Below, piece by piece: positions 7,125 to 12,588 of a stretch of 12,588 nt of DNA. Within the stretch, counting starts at the first letter, position 1. The number at the start of each line of letters is the position of its first letter. The position numbers were made by a program, and so were the translations under genes. The notes below the pieces were generated by a model. It did not search any database. It saw only the letters and a list, made by a program, of their open reading frames with translations, and was not told the DNA's origin. This DNA is from JAMPXD01 sp041481895 (GTDB lineage: Bacteria; Desulfobacterota; Desulfuromonadia; Geobacterales; Geobacteraceae): NCBI GenBank assembly GCA_041481895.1, contig JBGPCQ010000086.1, forward strand, positions 1-12,588, in the 5' to 3' direction.

Positions 7125-8594
7125 TTACGCATCCGTCCGGCGCAGCCGTGCGGCGAAGAAGCCGTCCATGCCGTGCCGGTGGGGCCAGCTCCGGAAATAT
7201 CCCCTGTCGGTGAAGAGACCGGCATAATCGGGGAAAATCTCTCGTAAATCTTCTAGCATAAAATCAGGGCGCAGAGAAAGAAAATCATTGATCACCGCTT
7301 CATTTTCTTCCCGGGTGGTCGAACAGGTGGCATACAGAAGGGTGCCGGATTCCGCCAGACAGTTGGCGGCGTTCCGGAGGATCGCTTTTTGTATTGAGAC
7401 GAGCTCGGCCACGTTCTGGCGCGACTTCCACCATTTCCCTTCGGGATTGCGCCTGAGGACACCGAGGCCGGAGCAGGGGGCATCGACGAGAATCCGGTCG
7501 AACCGGTCCGCCTTCATTCGGATATCTGCGCTGGCTTCGTCGCTCGCTCCTCGGAGTACTGTTCTGTTTGCCTGCGTCGCTTTCTCCTCGCCGCCTTGAT
7601 CTCCTTTTGAATGCGAATCGGTTAATGGTTTGACCATGGGCGGCAGCCGCCTTGCGGCGTTCAGAGAGGCGGTGGTGATGATGGTAATGCCGAGCCGGGC
7701 GGCGGTCTCCTCGACAAGTTCCAATTTACGCGGGGCGGCGTCGCACGCAAAGATGGCGCCCCGGTTGTCCATGAGCTGGGCCAGGTGGGTCGTTTTCCCC
7801 CCCGGTGCGGCACAGAGGTCGAGCACCTGTTCACCGGGCTGCGGGGCGAGAAGGATGGCGGCCATCTGGGATGATTCGTCCTGCACCGTAAAGAGACCCT
7901 CGCTGAAACTGCGAAGCATGCCAAGCTGGATGGGGCCGGAGAGATGCAGGGCAAAGGGAGAATAACGGGCGATTTCGGCCGTCACCCCTTCGGTGGCGAG
8001 GCGGGACCGGAGTTCTTCCCGCCCCGTTTTCAAGGTATTGACCCGTACCGTGAAGGGGGGGTGCGCCAGCATGACCTGGGCCAGAGACTCAGCTTCCTCC
8101 ACCCCCAGCTGTTCGATCCAGTCCGCGGCAATCCAGGTGGGGGTCGAATATTTGGCGGAGATGAATCCGGCCGGGTCGGCATCCCTGTCCGGATAGGGAA
8201 TGGCGTTCCTCTCCCGGTCGGCCCTGCGGAGGACCGCGTTGATGAACCCGGCGGCGCGGGGGACAAGGGTATGGGCGAGCTTGACCGTTTCGTTGACGGC
8301 GGCGGAAACCGGGACCCGGTCGAGGAAAAAGGCCTGGTAGAGACCGAGGCGGAGGAGCAGGTGCACCGCTCGTTCCAGCCGGTCAAGGCGCTGGGTCGAA
8401 CAGTGACTGATGATATGGTCGAGGGTCCCCTGCCGACGGAGCACACCATAGACCAGCTCGGTGAGGAGCCCCCGGTCCGGTCCTTTCAGGGAGCCCAGGG
8501 AGAGCTCCCGGTCGATGAGGATGTCGGCGTAGGAGCGTTCCTTCTCGATGCGGAGCAGGATATCGAAGGCGGCACGGCGGGGATTTGCGGTCAA
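7125..8594 (-). CDS. rsmB: 16S rRNA m5C967 methyltransferase RsmB (Sun/Fmu), with in-frame insertion
   Basis: This S-adenosylmethionine-dependent enzyme methylates a cytosine of 16S rRNA (C967 in E. coli). An N-terminal NusB-like RNA-binding domain (about 1-140) is followed by the methyltransferase domain with VLDLCAAPGGKTTHL (AdoMet site), DAPCSGLGVLRRNP (motif IV cysteine) and LLYATCSTTREENE (nucleophilic motif VI cysteine). The start is TTG 8594-8592, with AGGAG five nucleotides upstream. The 489 residues exceed the usual 430-450. The excess is a Gly/Glu/Ala/Ser-rich, low-complexity segment at about residues 320-360, between the second AdoMet-site strand and FDRILVDAPCSG. The core motifs are intact, so activity is likely kept. 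It heads the run into rpe. Confidence 0.95.
   Translation of the reverse strand: MTANPRRAAFDILLRIEKERSYADILIDRELSLGSLKGPDRGLLTELVYGVLRRQGTLDHIISHCSTQRLDRLERAVHLLLRLGLYQAFFLDRVPVSAAVNETVKLAHTLVPRAAGFINAVLRRADRERNAIPYPDRDADPAGFISAKYSTPTWIAADWIEQLGVEEAESLAQVMLAHPPFTVRVNTLKTGREELRSRLATEGVTAEIARYSPFALHLSGPIQLGMLRSFSEGLFTVQDESSQMAAILLAPQPGEQVLDLCAAPGGKTTHLAQLMDNRGAIFACDAAPRKLELVEETAARLGITIITTASLNAARRLPPMVKPLTDSHSKGDQGGEEKATQANRTVLRGASDEASADIRMKADRFDRILVDAPCSGLGVLRRNPEGKWWKSRQNVAELVSIQKAILRNAANCLAESGTLLYATCSTTREENEAVINDFLSLRPDFMLEDLREIFPDYAGLFTDRGYFRSWPHRHGMDGFFAARLRRTDA
7514..7637 (-). repeat. repeat-like insertion inside rsmB
   Basis: This stretch encodes the extra segment of RsmB (about residues 320-360). 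It contains two imperfect direct copies of a 20-bp unit at 7533-7552 and 7570-7589 (16 of 20 identical). Both read GAGGAG, then AAAG or CGAG, then CGACG on the minus strand, and flank an AGTACT palindrome. Such sequence inside an otherwise well-conserved methyltransferase domain suggests an intergenic-type repeat that entered the gene in frame. Repeat identity is inferred from internal structure and misfit with the family, not from a database. Confidence 0.5.
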
Positions 8595-8658
8595 AATAGC
8601 TCCTGAGTATAGATGTAAAGGACAACCCGGAGGATTGCCAAAGAATTATAAAGCAAAA

Positions 8659-8705
8659 AGCGCGGAAGCGGATGAAAAAGCCTTTTCCTTCCGTGCTTCC
8701 GCGCT
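8659..8705 (-). terminator. intrinsic terminator of htpX
   Basis: An 11-bp perfect stem, AGCGCGGAAGC (8659-8669) with its complement at 8695-8705, encloses further partial pairing of GGA/GAAAA with TTTTCC/TCC. On the minus strand the stem is followed by TTTTTGCTTT. It begins 21 bp past the htpX stop, so it should end that transcript before rsmB. Confidence 0.85.
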
Positions 8706-8726
8706 ACCGCCTTCCGCACTGCCTGT

Positions 8727-9581
8727 TCAGCGCTTCGGCCTGTACGCCATCTCCTCAAGCCTTCTCACCCGCTCCTCCATGGGGGGATGGGTGGAGAAGA
8801 GGGACATGAGGCCGCCGCCGGTCAGGGGATTGACGATGAACATGTGTGCCGTTGCCGCATTCGCCTGCATAGGTATTTGCTGGTTGGCCATCTCCAGCTT
8901 CCTGAGGGCGCCGGCGAGGCAGAGGGGGTTGCCTGCAAGGGTGGCGCCTCCCCGGTCCGCCTCGTATTCCCGTGAGCGGGAGATTGCCATCTGAATCAGC
9001 ACGGCGGCAATCGGGGCGACGATGGCCATGACGATGAGGCCGAATACTCCCCCCCCTTCCTCGTCCCGGTCCCGGCCGCCGCCGAATATGGCCGCCCACT
9101 GGGCCATGTGGGCCAGGTAGGTGATGGCGCCGGCAATGGTGGCGGCGATGGAGGAGATGAGGATGTCGCGGTGCTGCACATGGGAGAGCTCATGGGCCAT
9201 TACCCCGATCAACTCGTCGCGGGTAAGAATTCTCATGATGCCGGTGGTTGCGGCCACGGCCGCATGCTCCGGGTTTCTCCCGGTGGCGAAGGCGTTGGGT
9301 GTTTCCGACTGGATGATGTAGACCCTGGGCATCGGCATCCCTGCCTGGACCGCCAGTTGCCGGACGAGTCCGTAGAATTCGGGGTAATCTGCTTCGGTTA
9401 CTTCTTTAGCGCCGTACATGGCAAGCACGATCTTGTCGGAAAACCAGTAGGATACGAAGTTCATTACCCCGGCCATGACCAAGGCGAAGGTCATGCCCGA
9501 TCTCCCCCCGATGGCGCCGCCGGCGAGCACCAGGAGCACGGTCATGAGGGCCATGAGAAATGTCGTTTTCACTGCGTTCAT
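8727..9581 (-). CDS. htpX: membrane zinc metalloprotease HtpX (M48B)
   Basis: This 284-residue protease degrades misfolded or damaged inner-membrane proteins with its active site facing the cytoplasm. Two hydrophobic segments at about 7-22 and 30-47 precede the zinc motif H130-E-L-S-H134. Two more follow at about 143-165 and 178-199. The third zinc ligand is the glutamate in SREYEADRGGA near residue 205. The C-terminal region keeps the FSTHPPMEERVRRLE element typical of the family. The start ATG 9581-9579 has a GAGGT site. It has its own good promoter (9633-9661) and terminator (8659-8705), so it is a single-gene unit. In other bacteria htpX is tied to envelope and heat stress; no heat-shock operator is evident here. 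Confidence 0.97.
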   Translation of the reverse strand: MNAVKTTFLMALMTVLLVLAGGAIGGRSGMTFALVMAGVMNFVSYWFSDKIVLAMYGAKEVTEADYPEFYGLVRQLAVQAGMPMPRVYIIQSETPNAFATGRNPEHAAVAATTGIMRILTRDELIGVMAHELSHVQHRDILISSIAATIAGAITYLAHMAQWAAIFGGGRDRDEEGGGVFGLIVMAIVAPIAAVLIQMAISRSREYEADRGGATLAGNPLCLAGALRKLEMANQQIPMQANAATAHMFIVNPLTGGGLMSLFSTHPPMEERVRRLEEMAYRPKR

Positions 9582-9632
9582 CAGAGTACCTCGTTGTTAT
9601 TAAGGCAAATCTATTTACAGAGTAGCGTTTTC

Positions 9633-9661
9633 ATTATAATCATTGCCGGGCAAAACTGCAA
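9633..9661 (-). promoter_or_regulatory. htpX: sigma70-type promoter of htpX
   Basis: On the minus strand a TTGCAG (9661-9656) is followed after exactly 17 bp by a perfect TATAAT (9638-9633). It lies 52 bp before the htpX ATG. The -35 box ends one base from the MITE-like element at 9663, so any upstream activator site would have been displaced by that element. Confidence 0.75.
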
Positions 9662-9662
9662 G

Positions 9663-9722
9663 AGTGTCCTGTGCGGTTAGTTCGCCACAATTTAAAAGAA
9701 TGAATTAGCCGCACAGGACACT
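9663..9722 (-). mobile_element. MITE-like element, short copy (60 bp)
   Basis: The element begins AGTGTCCTGTGCGG (9663-9676) and ends with the perfect reverse complement (9709-9722). Its reverse complement matches the 162-bp element at 10440-10601 at both ends, including GCTAATTCATTC, TTTAAATTG and GAACTAACC. It lacks the roughly 100 bp of the middle. It is thus an internally deleted or ancestral version in the opposite orientation. No coding capacity and no clear target duplication are seen. It lies between the htpX promoter and the promoter of the selenoprotein gene. Confidence 0.8.
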
Positions 9723-9734
9723 AATGTGACGTCC

Positions 9735-9762
9735 TTGACTTAACGGCATTCTGAGCTAATCT
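9735..9762 (+). promoter_or_regulatory. candidate promoter of the selenoprotein gene
   Basis: TTGACT (five of six consensus bases, 9735-9740) is followed after 16 bp by TAATCT (9757-9762), a weak -10. It starts 13 bp after the short MITE-like element and 72 bp before the ATG. The weak -10 could mean activator dependence or a different sigma factor. Predicted only. Confidence 0.45.
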
Positions 9763-9806
9763 CAATGACAGACAGGAAGTTATTATTGCTGAAAGGAGGT
9801 TTGATT

Positions 9807-10373
9807 ATGGGGAACGTCATTATCTGGGAAGCAGAGATGAGCAAGGCCCTGACACGCGGGCAGGCGGAGAAAAAGCCGATTCTGCTCGATTTTTTCAACC
9901 CCGGCTGAATCGGCTGCAAACAGATGGGTGCGGTCACGTACCCTAACACTAAAGTTGCCGATTTCGTCATGAGCAGCATGGTCCCCCTCCAGGTGCTGGC
10001 GGACAGCCCGCTGGCGGATGAATTCAAGGTCAAATGGACCCCCACCATCGTCGTCCTCGATTGCTACGGCAAGGAGCACCACCGCACGGTAGGCTTCTTT
10101 CCCCCCGAAGAATTCATCCCGTCGCTCATCCTGGGGATTGGCACAATCGATTTCGACACCGACCGGTTCAATGATGCCATCATTCATTTCGACCGGCTCC
10201 TGGCCGACTATACAAAGAGTGCCGCCGCGCCGGAAGCAATTTACCTCCGGGGTGTCAGCCGCTACAAAGCCTCTCATGATCCCAAGCCCCTCAAAGAAGC
10301 GTATGAGAAGCTCAAGGCCGAATACCCGGCAAGCGAATGGACGCAGCGTGCCCAGCCGTACAGTCTTTTGTAG
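9807..10373 (+). CDS. thioredoxin-like selenoprotein (UxxC) with TPR-like C-terminus
   Basis: The 188-residue product starts at ATG 9807, six nucleotides after a near-perfect AAGGAGGT. An in-frame TGA (9906-9908) is read as selenocysteine 34. The context is LLDFFNPG-U34-I-G-C37-KQM, exactly where thioredoxins carry CxxC after the second strand. The cis-proline loop KWTP79TIVVLD and the next strand pair complete the fold. From about residue 117 to 180 two helical pairs (FNDAIIHFDRLLADY, PLKEAYEKLKAEYP) look like TPR units, recalling thioredoxin-TPR fusions such as YbbN. A SECIS-like hairpin follows the TGA. No signal peptide, so it is probably a cytoplasmic thiol/selenol oxidoreductase; its partner is unknown. 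It has its own promoter candidate and terminator and lies between inverted MITE-like copies. Gene finders would call only a 149-residue stub from 9924. A pseudogene is the alternative, but no other damage is seen. Confidence 0.9.
9926..9943 (+). promoter_or_regulatory. bacterial SECIS element for UGA recoding
   Basis: GGGTGCG (9926-9932) pairs with CGTACCC (9937-9943) through seven base pairs (one G-U) around the tetraloop GTCA. The stem begins 17 nt after the UGA, and 24 nt lie between UGA and loop. The loop starts with G-U. Known bacterial SECIS elements require a G in the first loop positions and a short spacing of about this size so that SelB can bind. Fold predicted by eye. Confidence 0.75.
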
Positions 10374-10394
10374 GTTATAAATACGCTGATTCGG

Positions 10395-10422
10395 AAAAGG
10401 GGGCCTCGTTGCCCCCTTTTTT
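10395..10422 (+). terminator. intrinsic terminator of the selenoprotein gene
   Basis: AAAAGGGGGC (10395-10404) pairs with GCCCCCTTTT (10411-10420) around a CTCGTT loop, followed by further T residues. It is 21 bp after the stop codon, a textbook rho-independent terminator. It insulates the cardiolipin synthase gene from upstream transcription. Confidence 0.93.
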
Positions 10423-10423
10423 A

Positions 10424-10432
10424 TGGTATAGT
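10424..10432 (+). promoter_or_regulatory. candidate extended -10 promoter for cardiolipin synthase
   Basis: TGG followed by TATAGT (10427-10432) fits an extended -10 box with five of six consensus bases. No -35 box is visible because the terminator stem occupies that place. Transcription from here would carry the whole 162-bp MITE-like element as leader. No better promoter was found between the terminator and the gene. Confidence 0.3.
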
Positions 10433-10439
10433 GCGCACT

Positions 10440-10601
10440 AGTGTCCTGTGCGGCTAATTCATTCCTTTAAATTGCGGGCCTTTCGGCCCCTGGCTTTGTT
10501 GCGGCTCCTCAGCTTAGGCCGTGCTAGGCTTGCGTCGCCGCGCCGTGCCAGGAACCAAAATCCCGCGCAATTTATGCGGTGAACTAACCGCACAGGACAC
10601 T
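10440..10601 (+). mobile_element. MITE-like element, long copy (162 bp)
   Basis: It begins AGTGTCCTGTGCGG (10440-10453) and ends with the perfect reverse complement (10588-10601). Complementarity continues inward: CTAATTCA against TGAACTAA with mismatches, AAATTGCG against CGCAATTT, CCTGGC (10490-10495) against GCCAGG (10547-10552), and GCGGC against GCCGC. A separate GGGCC-TTTC-GGCCC hairpin lies at 10476-10489. The whole element can fold into one long structure. It encodes no transposase, so a transposase elsewhere would have to move it. Its right end is 26 bp before the cardiolipin synthase start codon. Confidence 0.85.
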
Positions 10602-10627
10602 GGCGTTCAAAGGGTTAAGGAGAAGAC

Positions 10628-12061
10628 TTGGATCATTTTCTCTGGGGATTGCTCATTACGGGGACGGTCACACTGTCGCTGCTCTCGGCCGGCCATGCCC
10701 TCCTGTTCAAGCGGGACCCGAGATCTGCCTTCGGCTGGGTAGTCATCTGTCTGACCGTGCCCCTGCTCGGACCTTTCCTCTACTGGACCATGGGGGTCAA
10801 CCGGATTCACCGGCGGGCCCGCCAGTGGCTGGAGAGCGGCCGCCGCCTGTCAGGGTGGGCCAATTTCCCGGAACGGCGCGGCGAGGAAACGGTAATCGCC
10901 CTCCCGGCGGATGAAGAGCATTTGACCGAGCTGCACCGGCTGGGTGACAGGGTAGGTAATTTCCCCCTTCTCTCCGGCAACAGGGTCGTCCCGCTGAAAA
11001 ACGGGGAGCACGCCTATCCCGCCATGTTGGCAGCGATAGCAGGGGCCGGCCATTCGGTGCACCTCAGCACCTACATCTTCGACGGTGACGAGACGGGGCG
11101 CTGTTTCACGGATGCCCTGAAGAGCGCGGCCGACCGGGGGGTCGAGGTCAAGGTGCTGGTCGACAGCCTGGGGGAGAAATACTCGCGCCCCACGGCGCGC
11201 AGGCTCCTGAAGGATTCGCGGGTCAAGATCGGCCGGTTTCTCCCGTTGAGTCAGGGGGTCTACATCAACCTGCGCAACCATCGAAAAATCCTGGTTGTGG
11301 ACGGCTGCCGCGCGTTTACCGGCGGAATGAATATCAGCGGCCGTCACATGGCGCATGGTAAAACTGCGGCGCCGGCCGTGGTCGATCTGCACTTCATGGT
11401 CGAGGGGCCGGTGGTAGCGGACCTGCAGCGGGTCTTTCTCGGCGACTGGCATTTCGTGACCGGCGAGATCCTCAACGATCCCCATCTCTTCCCCCCGCTT
11501 CCTCCTGCCGGGCTTGCCCTGGCGCGGGCCATCAGCGACGGTCCGGACAAGGAATTCCGCAAGCTTCACCAGATCATCATGGGCGCCCTGGCGTGTGCCC
11601 GGCACCACGTCCGGATCATGACCCCGTACTTCATTCCCGACCAGCCGCTCATCTCCGCTCTGGTAACCACCGCCCTGCGCGGGGTCGAGGTGACGCTGGT
11701 CCTGCCTGCCCTGAACAACCTCCCCTATGTCCACTGGGCCAACCGGGCCTACCTCTGGGAGCTCCTGAAGCAGGGGATCAGGGTCTGTTACCAGCCCCCC
11801 CCGTTTGTCCATACCAAGCTTCTCCTGGTGGACGGTATCTGGAGCCTGATCGGTTCGGCGAACCTCGACCCGCGGAGCCTCCGGCTCAACTTCGAATTTG
11901 ACCTGGAAGTGTACGACCGGGAGTTTGCAGAACTTCTGGAGCGGCACTTCGAGGAGACGGTGACTGTTTCCAGAGCGGTCACTCTGGCGGAAGTTGATGG
12001 CAGGAGTCTGCCGGAAAGGGTCAGGGACGGCGTGGCGAAGCTTTTTTCGCCGTACCTGTGA
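10628..12061 (+). CDS. cls: cardiolipin synthase, phospholipase D superfamily
   Basis: The 477-residue protein should join phosphatidylglycerol units into cardiolipin at the inner membrane. Two N-terminal hydrophobic segments (about 4-23 and 34-52, with the RDPRSAFGWVV element between) anchor it. Two HKD motifs follow: H218-R-K220...D225 then AFTGGMNI, and H395-T-K397...D402 then LIGSANLDPRS. Length is typical of ClsA-type enzymes. The start is TTG 10628, five nucleotides after AAGGAG; no ATG fits the membrane segment. A MITE-like element fills the upstream region, so its expression signals may have been altered. Other phospholipase D family transferases share the HKD motifs, but the N-terminal membrane layout favours cardiolipin synthase. 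Confidence 0.94.
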   Translation: MDHFLWGLLITGTVTLSLLSAGHALLFKRDPRSAFGWVVICLTVPLLGPFLYWTMGVNRIHRRARQWLESGRRLSGWANFPERRGEETVIALPADEEHLTELHRLGDRVGNFPLLSGNRVVPLKNGEHAYPAMLAAIAGAGHSVHLSTYIFDGDETGRCFTDALKSAADRGVEVKVLVDSLGEKYSRPTARRLLKDSRVKIGRFLPLSQGVYINLRNHRKILVVDGCRAFTGGMNISGRHMAHGKTAAPAVVDLHFMVEGPVVADLQRVFLGDWHFVTGEILNDPHLFPPLPPAGLALARAISDGPDKEFRKLHQIIMGALACARHHVRIMTPYFIPDQPLISALVTTALRGVEVTLVLPALNNLPYVHWANRAYLWELLKQGIRVCYQPPPFVHTKLLLVDGIWSLIGSANLDPRSLRLNFEFDLEVYDREFAELLERHFEETVTVSRAVTLAEVDGRSLPERVRDGVAKLFSPYL

Positions 12062-12068
12062 TACGGCG
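12048..12068 (+). terminator. weak hairpin at the end of cls
   Basis: CGCCGTA (12048-12054) pairs with TACGGCG (12062-12068) around a 7-nt loop that contains the stop codon. A pyrimidine-rich stretch (TCTCTTTCTGTCTC) follows about 8 nt later instead of a clean T-tract. It may end the cls transcript, with low certainty. Confidence 0.3.
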
Positions 12069-12115
12069 GGCGGCGTCTCTTTCTGTCTCGGGGGAAAGGG
12101 GAATAAAGTATTTTC

Positions 12116-12155
12116 TTGCTTAAGGCAGTATGATTGGCATATAATTCATGCATAT
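12116..12155 (+). promoter_or_regulatory. promoter and possible operator of the toxin-antitoxin operon
   Basis: TTGCTT (12116-12121) is followed after 18 bp by a perfect TATAAT (12140-12145), 26 bp before the antitoxin ATG. A direct repeat of GCATAT (12137-12142 and 12150-12155) straddles the -10 box, with a central ATGCAT palindrome. Its place suggests the autorepression site usual for such operons. The operator role is inferred. Confidence 0.6.
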
Positions 12156-12171
12156 CATTGAGGTGCTCTCT

Positions 12172-12402
12172 ATGCGTGCAACACTAAACATACCTGACAA
12201 GCTTATTGAAGAAGTGCAGAGGCTTTCCGGGCAAAAATCAAAGACCGGCGCCATCGTGACCGTCATGGAAGAGTACGTGCGGCGCAAGAAGATGGAAGAC
12301 CTGCTGGCGCTGCGCGGCAAAGTGCAGATCGACTATGACTGGAAACAGGAGGAGGATGCGGAATTGAACGCCGCCGAAGAGCGGGAGCGCTATGACTCCT
12401 GA
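12172..12402 (+). CDS. vapB: type II antitoxin, VapB-like
   Basis: The 76-residue protein begins MRATLNIPDKLIEEVQRLSG, a ribbon-helix-helix-type DNA-binding N-terminus, continues with TGAIVTVMEEYVRRKK, and ends in an acidic tail (QEEDAELNAAEERERYD) suited to binding and blocking a PIN toxin. I chose ATG 12172 over ATG 12148 because GAGGT lies seven nucleotides before it and the earlier ATG is at the predicted transcription start. Its stop overlaps the start of the PIN-domain gene by 11 bp, the coupling expected of a toxin-antitoxin pair. It should neutralise the toxin and repress its own promoter. Confidence 0.9.
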   Translation: MRATLNIPDKLIEEVQRLSGQKSKTGAIVTVMEEYVRRKKMEDLLALRGKVQIDYDWKQEEDAELNAAEERERYDS

Positions 12403-12588
12403 AAGGCTCCTGCCGGACACCTGCGCCTGGATCGAGTTTTTCAAGGGGAAGCCGACGCCGATGGCGCAGGCGCTTGAGCATGCACTGCTGCAGGGGGAAG
12501 TGGCCACCTGCGGCGTGATACTCTACGAGCTCATCCAGGGGATCAAGAGTTCAAGGGAAGAAAAGCTTGTTCTCAATGCCTTGCAGGC
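12392..12588 (+). CDS. vapC: VapC-like PIN-domain toxin (partial, C-terminus outside window)
   Basis: Sixty-five residues are visible before the window ends. The sequence MTPERLLPDTCAWIEFFKG carries the first PIN-domain aspartate, and GVILYELIQG carries the conserved glutamate of the metal-binding site. VapC toxins are Mg2+-dependent ribonucleases that cut tRNA or rRNA and stop growth when freed from VapB. The ATG at 12392 overlaps the antitoxin gene by 11 bp in another frame. The last PIN aspartates are not visible, so activity cannot be judged. The RNA target is unknown. Confidence 0.88.
   Translation, partial: MTPERLLPDTCAWIEFFKGKPTPMAQALEHALLQGEVATCGVILYELIQGIKSSREEKLVLNALQ

Noticed and set aside
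9653..9732. Target-site duplications flanking the MITE-like copies
   Set aside because: The bases next to both elements (for example CAAG/AATG and CACT/GGCG) do not match convincingly, so no duplication is claimed.
9906..9908. The TGA as an ordinary nonsense mutation making a pseudogene
   Set aside because: It falls exactly on the redox-active Cys position, no other frame damage exists, a SECIS-like hairpin follows, and the gene keeps its start signals and terminator. A sequencing error (TGC read as TGA) cannot be excluded.
9924..10373. A separate 149-residue protein starting at ATG 9924
   Set aside because: It has no ribosome binding site and begins after the redox motif, in the middle of the thioredoxin fold. 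The same frame continues upstream through the TGA to a start with a near-perfect Shine-Dalgarno.
10850..11947. Minus-strand open frame of 365 codons opposite cardiolipin synthase
   Set aside because: It is an antisense shadow of the HKD-containing gene, with no recognisable domain.

Overview
The window is about 12.6 kb of GC-rich bacterial chromosome. It most resembles a Geobacter-type member of the Desulfuromonadia. The signs are a small diheme c-type cytochrome lipoprotein, two REC-GGDEF regulators, an Old Yellow Enzyme-type oxidoreductase, and a gene read through an in-frame UGA as selenocysteine. The assignment rests on gene content and style; no marker gene proves it.

Layout. Positions 1-2795 are all on the minus strand: the N-terminal part of an NADH:flavin oxidoreductase (cut by the window edge), pyruvate kinase (pyk) and a diheme cytochrome lipoprotein. 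A 360-bp divergent region with two strong hairpins precedes a plus-strand HhH-GPD DNA glycosylase of the endonuclease III superfamily (3156-3797). That gene converges on, and overlaps by 12 bp, a minus-strand run that reads in transcription order rsmB, rpe, CoA-pyrophosphatase-type Nudix hydrolase, REC-GGDEF, REC-GGDEF (8594 down to 3786). The minus-strand protease gene htpX follows at 8727-9581, with its own promoter and terminator.

The most interesting part is 9663-10601. A plus-strand thioredoxin-like gene with a C-terminal TPR-like tail (9807-10373) has a UGA codon exactly where the first cysteine of the CxxC motif should be (U34-I-G-C37). A hairpin that fits a bacterial SECIS begins 17 nt after the UGA. 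The gene has a strong ribosome binding site and its own intrinsic terminator. It is bracketed by two inverted copies of one MITE-like element, 60 bp and 162 bp long, that share a 14-bp perfect terminal inverted repeat. The whole unit may be a small mobile or once-mobile selenoprotein cassette.

After the right-hand element come a cardiolipin synthase (TTG start) and a vapBC-type toxin-antitoxin pair; the toxin is cut by the window end.

How the genes relate: pyk and rpe are central carbon enzymes, rsmB modifies 16S rRNA, and the Nudix enzyme and the two diguanylate cyclases sit in one apparent transcription unit with rpe. HtpX, the selenoprotein and cardiolipin synthase are plausibly linked to envelope or redox stress, but only proximity suggests this. 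Most long open frames opposite these genes are antisense shadows and are left out. No rRNA, tRNA or CRISPR array was seen.
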